A stretch of 29,074 nucleotides of DNA from UBA6136 sp044351045 (GTDB taxonomy: Bacteria; Pseudomonadota; Gammaproteobacteria; Methylococcales; Methylococcaceae), in contig JBILGM010000039.1 in NCBI GenBank assembly GCA_044351045.1, forward strand, positions 1 through 29,074, given 5' to 3'. Numbering within the stretch: position 1 is the first letter of the stretch; each line of letters begins with the position of its first letter. The notes under the pieces are model-generated. The model searched no databases, had not been told where the DNA came from, and worked only from the letters and a program-made list of their open reading frames with translations. Positions 14,366 through 23,134 of the stretch are shown one piece after another. The translations under genes and the position numbers were made by a program.

Positions 14366-14965
14366 TTATCCAAACAGGACGATCCGCAACATGGCGAGAA
14401 TGCCTTTTAGTTTCTGCCAGATGCTCAAGTCCGCGTGAATGCGTTCTAAGCCGGGTAGCTTGAGGCCCCAGGCGAGGCGGCGGAGCTTCTGCTTGACCGG
14501 ACGCTCCAGCTTGCCATCCGCAGCCAGTTGCATGAAGAGGTCCTTGACGTTGCCGAGGTCGAAGAAATCCTTCTGCCATTCCCACTGGTAGTTGCCGCCG
14601 TACCGGAACCAGCTGCCGCCGAGACCGGAGACCTCATACTCGGTACCGTCATCGCGCTTGACCGGCGCAACCTGACGCCAGATGCCGATGACCTCGCCCT
14701 GCTGTTCGTCGATGATGATTTTGTAGTACGGGTAACGCCATTTTTCGAAGCCTTCCATGTGGGCACCCAGAGCCCAATTCTCGATCTGCTGACGTCCGCG
14801 GGCTGTGAATTCCCGGTTGGGGCCCATGTTCCAGCTATATTCCGCATTCTCCGTATACATGTTGCCGAGGCTCTTTACCCAGTCGCCGGCGCGCTCGGAA
14901 TCAAGGTTGGCGGCCAGCCAGCGTTGGACCATTTCTTCAATTTCCTTGCGAGGGTAAGCGGGCAT
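14366..14965 (-). CDS. NTF2/SnoaL-like domain protein
   Basis: A 199-residue cytoplasmic protein without a signal peptide. The N-terminal helix (PRKEIEEMVQRWLAAN) followed by DWVKSLGNMYTENAEYSWNM, then FTARGRQQIENWALG, IIIDEQQGEVIGIWRQV and SGLGGSWFRYGGN fits the cone-shaped NTF2-like fold seen in polyketide cyclases and ketosteroid isomerases. The C-terminal ~60 residues are basic and end in a hydrophobic helix (LKGILAMLRIVLFG), which could contact the membrane. No substrate is inferred. AAGGA stands seven bases before the ATG. It is divergent from gyrA and probably co-transcribed with the SIMPL gene. Confidence 0.78.
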   Translation of the reverse strand: MPAYPRKEIEEMVQRWLAANLDSERAGDWVKSLGNMYTENAEYSWNMGPNREFTARGRQQIENWALGAHMEGFEKWRYPYYKIIIDEQQGEVIGIWRQVAPVKRDDGTEYEVSGLGGSWFRYGGNYQWEWQKDFFDLGNVKDLFMQLAADGKLERPVKQKLRRLAWGLKLPGLERIHADLSIWQKLKGILAMLRIVLFG

Positions 14966-15121
14966 GAGCGTTTCCTTCTGTCAGTGGAGCACGATGTCGG
15001 AAATGGTACACCAGTTTTGTTGGGTCGCCGAGGATGAGGGCATGGCATGTCTGCTTTTCGACCGAGCTCTTCCGTGCCTGCCGAAAGCTCACGAGCATGA
15101 GCGTGCGTGACATGGTGCGTA

Positions 15122-15127
15122 TATAAT
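15122..15127 (+). promoter_or_regulatory. Candidate gyrA promoter -10 box
   Basis: A perfect TATAAT lies 63 bases before the gyrA start, in the divergent gap with the NTF2-like gene. No convincing -35 hexamer is present at 16-18 bases and there is no TG extension. A weak -35 agrees with gyrase promoters being sensitive to supercoiling, but that is inference. Confidence 0.42.
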
Positions 15128-15190
15128 GGCTGTTTTGCTGAGTGCGGTCTGAATTGGCAGGCCGAACCTCCATCGATCGCAGACATCCGC

Positions 15191-17773
15191 ATGACCTCCT
15201 TCGCTAAAGAGATTATTCCCGTCAATCTCGAAGACGAGATGAGACAGTCGTACCTCGATTACGCCATGAGCGTGATCGTCGGTCGGGCCCTTCCCGATGT
15301 GCGGGACGGGCTGAAGCCGGTTCATCGACGCGTACTTTTCGCTATGCACGAACTCGGCAATGACTGGAACAAGCCGTACAAGAAGTCTGCCCGCGTCGTC
15401 GGTGATGTCATTGGTAAATACCACCCGCATGGCGATTCTGCCGTATACGATACGATCGTCCGCATGGCGCAGCCGTTTTCGTTGCGTTACATGCTGGTTG
15501 ATGGTCAGGGCAACTTTGGTTCGGTGGATGGCGACCCGCCCGCTGCGATGCGTTACACCGAAGTCCGCATGTCGCGCATTGCGCATGAGTTGCTGGCCGA
15601 CCTGGAAAAGGAAACGGTCACCTTCACCCCCAACTACGACGAATCGGAAAAGGAACCCGCGGTCCTACCGACCAAGGTGCCCAATCTTCTGATCAACGGC
15701 TCCGCCGGTATCGCGGTGGGCATGGCGACGAATATTCCGCCGCATAACCTGACCGAGGTGGTGAATGCCTGCCTGCTGCTGATCGAGAATCCAGAAGCCA
15801 GCATTGAGCAGCTGATGGTCGTCTTGCCGGGGCCGGATTTTCCGACGTCCGGCATCATCAATGGCGCCAGCGGCATTCGCGAGGCTTATCTGACCGGACG
15901 CGGCCGCATCTATCTGCGCGCGCAGTGCGAGTTCGAGGAAGACAACGGTCGCACCAGCATCATCGTCAATGAGCTGCCTTATCAGGTAAACAAGGCCCGG
16001 CTGATGGAAAAAATTGCCGAGCTGGCCAAGGATGGCAAGCTGGAAGGATTGTCCGGTCTGCGCGATGAGTCCGACAAGGACGGCATGCGCATGGTGATCG
16101 AACTGAAGCGTGGCGAATCACCCGAGGTTGTGCTGAACAATCTTTATCAGCAGACCGCGATGCAGAACGTCTTCGGCATCAACATGGTGGCGTTGATTGA
16201 TGGCCGTCCCCGTTGCCTGAACCTGAAGGAAATCATCGCCGCCTTCATCAATCACCGCCGTGAAGTGGTGACGCGCAGGACGCTCTTCGATCTGCGCAAG
16301 GCGCGTGAACGTGCGCACCTATTGGAAGGGTTGGCGGTGGCTTTGGCCAACATCGATGAGGTCATCGAACTCATCAAGTCGTCGCCCAGCCCCGCCGTCG
16401 CCAAGGAGCGGTTGTTGGAACGGCATTGGGCCCCAGGCTTGGTGGCCGGGCTGCTGGAGCGGGCCGAAGACGCCGTTCGCTCGCGGCCGGAGACATTGGG
16501 GCCGGCGTTCGGTTTGAACGAGCAGGGTTACCTGCTGTCGGTGGAGCAGGCTCAGGCCATTCTCGATCTGCGCCTGCACCGATTGACTGGTCTTGAGCAG
16601 GACAAGATCATCGCCGAGTACAAGGACATTCTTGCTCGGATCGACGAATTGCTGGCTATCCTGAGCAGTGACATCCGCTTGATGGAAGTGATTCGGGATG
16701 AATTGATCGCCATTCGGGACCAGTTTGGAGATGTTCGTCGGACTCGCATTATCGAGAGTTATCTCGATCTGTCTCGTGCCGACCTGATCCCCGAGGAAGA
16801 CATGGTAGTGACCGTGTCGCACGAGGGCTATGTCAAGTCGCAGCCGTTGACGGCCTATCGCGCCCAACGGCGTGGCGGACGCGGCAAATCTGCGACCACA
16901 ATGAAGGAAGAGGATTACATCGATAAGCTGATCGTGGCGAATACCCACGACACCATCCTCTGTTTCTCCAGCGTTGGCAAAGTCTATTGGCTCAAGGTCT
17001 ATGAACTGCCTGTCGCTAGCCGCATCGCTCGCGGCCGCCCGTTCGTCAATCTGTTGCCGCTTGAGGAGCGCGAAAAGATCAATGCCATCCTGCCGATTCG
17101 TGAATTCGATGAGGGGCATTTCATTTTCATGGCCACGGCGGCCGGTATCGTCAAGAAAGTGTCATTGAAGGAGTTTGAACGTCCACGGTCGACCGGCAAG
17201 ATTGCTATCGACCTGCGTCAGGATGATCGTCTGGTGAACGTAGCGGTGACCGACGGCCAGCAGAACGTGATGTTGTTCAGTAATTCCGGCAAATCTGTCT
17301 GCTTTAACGAGGACGATGTCCGGGTCATGGGACGTGGGGCCACGGGTGTCCGTGGTATGACCCTGCATGAAGGCCAGGAAATTATTGCGCTGATCATCGG
17401 CACGGAAGGTTCGGTGTTGAATATCACCGAGAATGGCTTCGGCAAGCGCACGGCCATTAGCGATTTCCCCCGTCATCGTCGCGGTGGTCAGGGCGTCATA
17501 GCCATTCAGACCAGCGATCGCAATGGCGCGGTGGTGTCGGCGGTACTGGTGAATGACACAGACGAAATCATGCTGATTACGGATGGTGGCACGCTGGTTC
17601 GGACCCGGGTGGAGGAAATCCGCGAGCTGGGTCGCAATACCCAGGGCGTCACCGTGATCAAGCTCGGGCCCAATGAAAAAGTGGTCGGTGTAGATCGCAT
17701 TCCTTTCCTGGAAGGTGACGATGCCGATATCGATGAGACTGATAGTGAAGCAACCATGGAAGGCGAGGAATAA
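15191..17773 (+). CDS. gyrA: DNA gyrase subunit A
   Basis: Breakage-reunion subunit of the A2B2 gyrase that introduces negative supercoils. It is 860 residues. Catalytic Arg121-Tyr122 lie in AAMRYTEVRM, with E. coli numbering. The quinolone-determining region has Ser83 and Asp87 (HPHGDSAVYDTI), the drug-sensitive residues. The GyrA box QRRGGRG (559-565) marks the DNA-wrapping C-terminal domain and separates gyrase from topoisomerase IV. The tail is acidic (DDADIDETDSEATMEGEE). The frame opens at 15107, but the ATG at 15191 gives MTSFAKEIIPVNLE, the family start. No strong Shine-Dalgarno is seen. serC follows after 3 bases. Confidence 0.98.
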   Translation: MTSFAKEIIPVNLEDEMRQSYLDYAMSVIVGRALPDVRDGLKPVHRRVLFAMHELGNDWNKPYKKSARVVGDVIGKYHPHGDSAVYDTIVRMAQPFSLRYMLVDGQGNFGSVDGDPPAAMRYTEVRMSRIAHELLADLEKETVTFTPNYDESEKEPAVLPTKVPNLLINGSAGIAVGMATNIPPHNLTEVVNACLLLIENPEASIEQLMVVLPGPDFPTSGIINGASGIREAYLTGRGRIYLRAQCEFEEDNGRTSIIVNELPYQVNKARLMEKIAELAKDGKLEGLSGLRDESDKDGMRMVIELKRGESPEVVLNNLYQQTAMQNVFGINMVALIDGRPRCLNLKEIIAAFINHRREVVTRRTLFDLRKARERAHLLEGLAVALANIDEVIELIKSSPSPAVAKERLLERHWAPGLVAGLLERAEDAVRSRPETLGPAFGLNEQGYLLSVEQAQAILDLRLHRLTGLEQDKIIAEYKDILARIDELLAILSSDIRLMEVIRDELIAIRDQFGDVRRTRIIESYLDLSRADLIPEEDMVVTVSHEGYVKSQPLTAYRAQRRGGRGKSATTMKEEDYIDKLIVANTHDTILCFSSVGKVYWLKVYELPVASRIARGRPFVNLLPLEEREKINAILPIREFDEGHFIFMATAAGIVKKVSLKEFERPRSTGKIAIDLRQDDRLVNVAVTDGQQNVMLFSNSGKSVCFNEDDVRVMGRGATGVRGMTLHEGQEIIALIIGTEGSVLNITENGFGKRTAISDFPRHRRGGQGVIAIQTSDRNGAVVSAVLVNDTDEIMLITDGGTLVRTRVEEIRELGRNTQGVTVIKLGPNEKVVGVDRIPFLEGDDADIDETDSEATMEGEE

Positions 17774-17776
17774 GGC

Positions 17777-18859
17777 GTGAGCAAAATCTACAACTTCAGT
17801 GCGGGACCCTCCATGCTCCCGACCGCGGTTCTGGAACAGGCGCGGGACGAACTCTGCGAATGGCATGGCACCGGCATGTCGGTGATGGAGATGAGCCACC
17901 GTAGCAAGGACTATGTGGGCATTGCCGAGCAGGCCGAGGCTAATCTGCGTGAGCTTCTGGCGGTCCCGTCCAACTACAAAGTGCTGTTTCTGCAGGGTGG
18001 TGCAACGGGCCAGTTCGCTGCCATTCCGATGAATCTGTTGCGGGGAAAATCCACTACCTGCTACGTCAATACCGGCATCTGGTCAAAGAAGGCGATCAGT
18101 GAGGCCAAGCGCTTTTCCACTGTAAAGCTGTCCGCCAGTGCTGAAGCCGACAGTTTTACGATCATTCCCGCCCGGAGCAGCTGGGCGGTCGATCCGGAGG
18201 CCGCTTATCTCCACTACACCACCAATGAAACCATAGGCGGGGTGGAGTTCCAGAATATTCCCGATGCCGGTGGTCTGCCGCTGGTCGCGGACATGTCTTC
18301 GAACATCCTCTCTAGGCCGCTGGATGTCAGCCGTTTCGGACTGATCTATGCCGGTGCCCAGAAAAACATGGGGCCTGCCGGAATTACCGTGGTGATCGTG
18401 CGCGATGACCTGATTGGGGGGGCTCTACCGGGAACGCCATCGATCTTCGATTACCAGCAACAGGCCGATAACGGGTCCATGCTAAACACTCCTCCGACTT
18501 ATCCCTGGTATCTTCTCGGTCTGGTGCTCGAATGGCTGAAAGGGCAGGGCGGGCTGGAGGCAATTGAAGCAGTCAATCTGCGCAAATCAGCCAAGCTTTA
18601 CAAGACGATCGATGATTCGCCGTTCTATTCGAATCCCGTGGACGTGGCTTGCCGGTCTCGAATGAACGTACCGTTCAAGATCGTCAACACCGATCTGGAG
18701 AAGACCTTCATCGCTGAAGCCAGGTCCGCCGGTCTGGCCAATCTGGAAGGGCATCGCTCCGTCGGCGGTTTCCGCGCCAGCATTTATAACGCCATGCCGG
18801 AGTCCGGGGTGGATGCCCTGATTGCCTTCATGGCCGAATTCGAGCGTAATTACGGGTGA
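17777..18859 (+). CDS. serC: Phosphoserine aminotransferase
   Basis: Converts 3-phosphohydroxypyruvate to phosphoserine, using glutamate and PLP; in many bacteria it also serves pyridoxal phosphate synthesis. It is 360 residues, starts with GTG, and carries the N-terminal NFSAGPSMLP. PLP Lys196 is in YAGAQKNMGPAG, and the C-terminal GHRSVGGFRASIYNAMP is the substrate-site signature. A GAGG within the gyrA end serves as ribosome site. It lies 3 bases after gyrA and overlaps or abuts the following phosphoglycerate dehydrogenase. Confidence 0.97.
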   Translation: MSKIYNFSAGPSMLPTAVLEQARDELCEWHGTGMSVMEMSHRSKDYVGIAEQAEANLRELLAVPSNYKVLFLQGGATGQFAAIPMNLLRGKSTTCYVNTGIWSKKAISEAKRFSTVKLSASAEADSFTIIPARSSWAVDPEAAYLHYTTNETIGGVEFQNIPDAGGLPLVADMSSNILSRPLDVSRFGLIYAGAQKNMGPAGITVVIVRDDLIGGALPGTPSIFDYQQQADNGSMLNTPPTYPWYLLGLVLEWLKGQGGLEAIEAVNLRKSAKLYKTIDDSPFYSNPVDVACRSRMNVPFKIVNTDLEKTFIAEARSAGLANLEGHRSVGGFRASIYNAMPESGVDALIAFMAEFERNYG

Positions 18860-20028
18860 TGACCATGTTCAAGGTGTTGACCTACAACAATATCTCGGCA
18901 GTGGGTCTGGAGCGCTTTGCTCGGGATCGCTATGAAGTGGCCTCCGAAATCCAGCATCCGGATGCAGTCATGCTGCGTTCCTTTGATCTGCATGGTGTAG
19001 AGATTCCTGCCACCTTGAAGGCAGTGGGGAGAGCCGGCGCGGGCGTCAACAATATTCCTGTCGCCGAATACACCCAGCGCGGGATTCCGGTGTTCAATGC
19101 GCCGGGCGCCAACGCGAACGCTGTCAAGGAGCTGGTGATTGCCGGGATGCTGCTCGCCGCCCGTAAGATCTGTCCTGCCTGGCATTACGCCCAGACACTG
19201 GAGGGTGATAACGCGGCGATCCACTCTCAAGTGGAGAAAGGCAAGAAGCAGTTTGCCGGTTTTGAACTGGCCGGAAAAACCCTGGCAGTGCTGGGTCTCG
19301 GCGCGATTGGTGTCAAGGTTGCCAATGCCGCGATCGATCTAGGCATGGACGTTGTTGGATTCGATCCTCAGCTGACGGTCGAAAGTGCCTGGCAATTATC
19401 TTCCCAAGCCAAGCGCGCCGGCAGCACTGATGATCTGATCAGCAAGGCGGATCTGGTGACCTTGCATGTGCCACTGAATGACCATACCCGCCACGTTATC
19501 GATGCGGCGCGTCTGGACTTCATGAAGAGGGGCGCCATTCTGTTGAATTTTTCTCGTGAAAAAGTCGTGGATGAACAGGCTGTCCTGGCAGCACTCGAGT
19601 CCGGTCAGATCAGTGCCTATGTGTGCGATTTTCCCAGCCGCAAGCTGTTGGGGCATGCCGGAGTGATTGCCCTGCCGCACCTTGGTGCATCAACGGCCGA
19701 GGCGGAGGACAATTGTGCCATCATGGTGGCCGATCAGCTGCGGGATTATCTGGAGAATGGAAATATCCGCAACTCGGTCAATTTGCCCGAAGTGGTCGTC
19801 CCCAGAACCGAGGGCGTTCGTCTAAGTATCGTCAATCAGAATGTGCCGAATATGGTGGGGCAGGTATCCAGCGCCTTGGCCGAGGCCAACCTGAATATCC
19901 TTGACCTCATCAATAAGTCGAGGGGCGATGTGGCCTATACCTTGGTCGACCTGAATTCGGCTGTTCCTGAAGACACCCTGAACCGCATTCGCGGAATCGA
20001 GGGTGTGCTGTTTGCTCGCGTCATCTGA
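18859..20028 (+). CDS. serA: D-3-phosphoglycerate dehydrogenase with C-terminal ACT domain
   Basis: Supplies the substrate of SerC, the neighbouring gene. It is 389 residues, made of a D-2-hydroxyacid dehydrogenase core with NAD motif GLGAIG (146-151) and Asp169 at the end of the second strand, then a short ACT domain (about 323-389, VNQNVPNMVGQVSSALAEAN) for feedback control. Arg233 and His274 (LPHLGAST) are the expected catalytic residues. It is the variant with NFSREKVVDE and CDFPSRKLLGH in place of the usual RG and VF.xEP motifs, so the standard catalytic Glu is not obvious. GTG (18856), ATG (18859, TGATG overlap with serC) and ATG (18865) are all possible starts. Confidence 0.93.
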   Translation: MTMFKVLTYNNISAVGLERFARDRYEVASEIQHPDAVMLRSFDLHGVEIPATLKAVGRAGAGVNNIPVAEYTQRGIPVFNAPGANANAVKELVIAGMLLAARKICPAWHYAQTLEGDNAAIHSQVEKGKKQFAGFELAGKTLAVLGLGAIGVKVANAAIDLGMDVVGFDPQLTVESAWQLSSQAKRAGSTDDLISKADLVTLHVPLNDHTRHVIDAARLDFMKRGAILLNFSREKVVDEQAVLAALESGQISAYVCDFPSRKLLGHAGVIALPHLGASTAEAEDNCAIMVADQLRDYLENGNIRNSVNLPEVVVPRTEGVRLSIVNQNVPNMVGQVSSALAEANLNILDLINKSRGDVAYTLVDLNSAVPEDTLNRIRGIEGVLFARVI

Positions 20029-20038
20029 AGCCTGAGCC

Positions 20039-21133
20039 GTGGCCACATCGGATAGTCAGACCCAACTTGCCCATATCCGTCGGGAAATCGACGAAATCGA
20101 TGACCAGTTGCTGATCCTGCTGAACCGCAGGGCCACTTGCGCTCAGACGGTCGCGGAAATCAAGATTGCGGCCGGTGAGGTGGACTGTTTTCACCGCCCC
20201 GAGCGGGAAGTGGAAGTCCTCCGGCGGATGATGGACAAGAACCCGGGGCCCCTGAGTCGCGAAACCATAGGCCGCTTCTATCGGGAGCTGATGTCGGAAT
20301 GCCTGGCGCTGGAAAAGCCGCTGGGCGTTGCTTTCCTGGGGCCTGAAGGGACGTTTACCCAGCAGGCGGCTTATCGGCATTTCGGTCATGCCATTTGCGC
20401 CACACCCTTTCCTTCGATCGATGAGATCTTCCGCGCCGTGGAGAGCGGTGCCTGCCAGTATGGCGTGGTTCCCGTGGAAAACTCTACTGAGGGTGTGATC
20501 ACCCATACGCTTGACAGCTTTCTGCATTCCTTCCTGTTCATTGCCGGTGAAGTGAGTCTTAGGATTCATCACAATCTGATGTCTACGGGCCACCGACTGG
20601 AAGACATCCGCGAGATTTTTTCCCATCAGCAGTCACTGGCTCAATGCCGGGAATGGCTGGACCGCTTTCTCCCCGGGGTTACCCGCACCTCCGTCAGCAG
20701 TAATGCCGAAGCCGCTCGTCGGGCGGCAAACACGCCGAATTCAGCCGCCATTGCGGGCGAAGTCGCGGCTGAGCTCTATGGTGTGCAGATTCTTGAGCGC
20801 AATATCGAGGATGAGCCGGACAATACCACCCGGTTCCTGGTGATCGGCCGGAATCCGGTGGGTCCGACCGGTGGCGACAAGACCTCGTTGATCCTGGCGA
20901 TACAGAATGATCCCGGCGCGCTCTATGGCGTGCTTGAGCCATTTGCGCGGCATGGCATCAGCATGAGCAAGATCGAGTCGCGCCCCTCACGCCGTGCCGC
21001 TTGGGACTACGTATTTTTTGTCGATGTCGAGGGTCACCGTGATGATGCATCGGTCGCCGCGGCGCTGGCCGAACTGGAGCGTCACGTCACAATGCTGAAA
21101 ATCCTCGGTTCTTATCCACGGGCTCTCTCCTGA
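20039..21133 (+). CDS. pheA: Bifunctional chorismate mutase/prephenate dehydratase
   Basis: Makes phenylpyruvate from chorismate in two steps. It is 364 residues: an AroQ-type chorismate mutase helix bundle (about 1-90, RREIDEIDDQLLILLNRR), a prephenate dehydratase domain (about 95-270, with FLGPEGTFTQQAA, VVPVENSTEGV and the catalytic TRF at 264-266), and an ACT regulatory domain with GALY (293-296) and ESRPS (313-317), the phenylalanine-binding motifs of feedback inhibition. The start is GTG, 10 bases after serA. This two-domain 'P-protein' arrangement is typical of Beta- and Gammaproteobacteria. Confidence 0.97.
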   Translation: MATSDSQTQLAHIRREIDEIDDQLLILLNRRATCAQTVAEIKIAAGEVDCFHRPEREVEVLRRMMDKNPGPLSRETIGRFYRELMSECLALEKPLGVAFLGPEGTFTQQAAYRHFGHAICATPFPSIDEIFRAVESGACQYGVVPVENSTEGVITHTLDSFLHSFLFIAGEVSLRIHHNLMSTGHRLEDIREIFSHQQSLAQCREWLDRFLPGVTRTSVSSNAEAARRAANTPNSAAIAGEVAAELYGVQILERNIEDEPDNTTRFLVIGRNPVGPTGGDKTSLILAIQNDPGALYGVLEPFARHGISMSKIESRPSRRAAWDYVFFVDVEGHRDDASVAAALAELERHVTMLKILGSYPRALS

Positions 21134-21150
21134 ACGCTATAGTCACATCT

Positions 21151-22266
21151 ATGAAGCCAATCGATCTAGCGGTTCCCGGCGTGCAGGGATTGACGCCATA
21201 TATCCCGGGCAAGCCGATTGGCGAGCTTGAGCGTGAATGGGGCATCAGCCATATCGTCAAGCTGGCGTCCAATGAAAATCCCTTGGGTCCCAGCCCACTG
21301 GCCCTTAAGGCGGCTGCGCGGGTTTTGCCAGAGCTGCATCTTTATCCCGATGGTGGTGGTTTTGAATTGAAGGCTGCGCTGGCCAGAAAATTGGGCGTGG
21401 CTGCCGATCAAATCACCCTCGGTAACGGTTCAAATGACGTGCTCGAATTGGTGGCGCGGGCATTTCTTTCGCCGGAGGTTTCTGCCGTTTTTTCGGAGCA
21501 TGCCTTTGCGGTTTATCCCATCGTGACTCAGGCAGCGGGCGCCAAAGCCATCATTTCTCCTGCCCATGATGGTTCCAGGGGGCCACAATTCGGCCACGAT
21601 CTGAAGGCCATGGCCGAAGCTGTGGGCCTAGATACGCGAGTCGTTTTTATCGCCAATCCTAACAACCCGACCGGAACCTATCTGGGGCGGGAAGAACTCG
21701 GCGCGTTTCTGCGCGGGCTGCCTGACCATGTCATCGCAGTGCTGGATGAGGCCTACTTTGAGTATGTGAGCGAATCGGATTACCCGGATGCGCTGGCGTG
21801 GTTGTCCGAGTTTCCCAATCTGGTGGTGACGCGCACTTTTTCCAAAGCTTATGGACTTGCGGGATTGCGCGTCGGTTATGCGATATCCAGTCCGGCCATT
21901 GCCGATCTGCTGAATCGGGTGCGTCAGCCATTCAACGTCAATATCCCGGCGCTGGAAGCGGCCCGGGCGGCGCTCTATGACGACGAACATCTGGCCAAAA
22001 CGGTACGTTTGAACGATGCGGGTCTGGCTTGGCTGATGGATGAACTGGCGAGCCGGCATCTCAAGGTCATCCCCTCGGTCGGTAACTTCATCACCTTTGA
22101 CGTAGGCCAACCCGCCGGACGCGTTTACGAAGCCTTGCTGAGAGAGGGCGTGATTGTGCGTCCGATTGCCAATTATGGATTGCCTAACCATTTGCGTGTC
22201 ACCGTAGGTACCGAAGAGGAAAACTGCATTTTTCTCGCTGCACTGGATCGGGTCCGCACTGCATGA
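21151..22266 (+). CDS. hisC: Histidinol-phosphate aminotransferase (HisC-type, likely also aromatic)
   Basis: A 371-residue PLP enzyme. It shows the N-terminal KLASNENPLGPSP, ANPNNPTGT (169-177), LDEAYFEY and Lys232 in TFSKAYGLAGLRVGY. The HisC family transaminates histidinol phosphate. Members placed between pheA and tyrA, as here and in Pseudomonas (hisC2), are thought to act on aromatic keto acids as well. It lies 17 bases after pheA and overlaps tyrA by 4 bases (ATGA). Confidence 0.93.
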   Translation: MKPIDLAVPGVQGLTPYIPGKPIGELEREWGISHIVKLASNENPLGPSPLALKAAARVLPELHLYPDGGGFELKAALARKLGVAADQITLGNGSNDVLELVARAFLSPEVSAVFSEHAFAVYPIVTQAAGAKAIISPAHDGSRGPQFGHDLKAMAEAVGLDTRVVFIANPNNPTGTYLGREELGAFLRGLPDHVIAVLDEAYFEYVSESDYPDALAWLSEFPNLVVTRTFSKAYGLAGLRVGYAISSPAIADLLNRVRQPFNVNIPALEAARAALYDDEHLAKTVRLNDAGLAWLMDELASRHLKVIPSVGNFITFDVGQPAGRVYEALLREGVIVRPIANYGLPNHLRVTVGTEEENCIFLAALDRVRTA

Positions 22267-23132
22267 TCCAACGCCTGTGCCTGATTGGAGTCGGGCTGAT
22301 CGGCGGATCACTGTCGCTCGCCTTGCAGCAAAAAGGCCAGGTGGGGGAGGTGGTCGGGGTCGACCCTAACCGGGCCAATCTTGAAACCGCCCAGCAGCTG
22401 GGCATTATTGACCGGTTTTGCTCCGATCCTGTGGCGGGAGTGGAGGGTGCTGACTGGGTGGTGATCGCAACCCCTGTGGGTGCGATCCCCGCTATTTTTT
22501 CGACCCTGAAGTTTGTTTGGCGGGACGACGCCGTTTATACAGATACCGGGAGCACCAAGGCGGATGTGGTTGAGGCGGCCAGGCGAGTCTTCGGCGATGT
22601 GCCGGGAAATTTTGTGCCGGGCCACCCGATTGCCGGGGCGGAGAGTTCTGGGGCGAGTGCCGCCAACGCGGCATTGTTCGAACACAAGCGGGTGATCCTC
22701 TCCCCCCTGGCAAAAACTCGTCCTGATAAGGCGGATCAGGTCGAAATGCTTTGGCAAACCGTAGGGGGCAGGGTGTCTCGCATGGACTATAGACACCATG
22801 ACGAGGTGTTTGCAGCGACCAGCCATCTGCCGCATGTGCTTGCTTTCGTGTTGACGGAAATGCTCGGACGCAAGGACGAACAGCAGGAGATTTTTCAGTA
22901 TGCGGCCGGAGGCTTTCGGGATTTTACCCGCATCGCCTCCAGCGACCCGAGGATGTGGCTGGACATCTGCCTGGCGAATCGCCGTGAGATTGTGCCCCTC
23001 ATCGAAGAATACCGGGAGGCGCTCGGCCAGACCGCCGAGATCATCGCCCATGGTGAAGCCGACAAACTGCTGGCCTTCTTTACCGGGGCCAGAGCGGCTA
23101 GACAACGTTTTCTGGATCAATTGGAAAAATAA
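22263..23132 (+). CDS. tyrA: Prephenate/arogenate dehydrogenase
   Basis: Oxidative decarboxylation of prephenate (or arogenate) on the tyrosine branch. It is 289 residues, a single-domain TyrA without fused chorismate mutase. The NAD motif GVGLIGGSL (9-17), Asp34 after VVGVD, the DTGSTK motif, PGHPIAGAESSG and the helical domain with TSHLPHVLAF (catalytic His) and GGFRDFTRIASS are all present. No ACT domain is seen. It is coupled to hisC by a 4-base overlap and is followed by aroA after 2 bases. Confidence 0.96.
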   Translation: MIQRLCLIGVGLIGGSLSLALQQKGQVGEVVGVDPNRANLETAQQLGIIDRFCSDPVAGVEGADWVVIATPVGAIPAIFSTLKFVWRDDAVYTDTGSTKADVVEAARRVFGDVPGNFVPGHPIAGAESSGASAANAALFEHKRVILSPLAKTRPDKADQVEMLWQTVGGRVSRMDYRHHDEVFAATSHLPHVLAFVLTEMLGRKDEQQEIFQYAAGGFRDFTRIASSDPRMWLDICLANRREIVPLIEEYREALGQTAEIIAHGEADKLLAFFTGARAARQRFLDQLEK

Positions 23133-23134
23133 TC

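Noticed and set aside
15099..15127. Complete sigma70 promoter for gyrA
   Set aside because: The TATAAT is perfect, but no acceptable -35 hexamer lies at 16-18 bases, so only the -10 box is annotated.
16319..17119. 266-codon antisense frame within gyrA
   Set aside because: Lies wholly inside the unmistakable gyrA coding region with no protein similarity.
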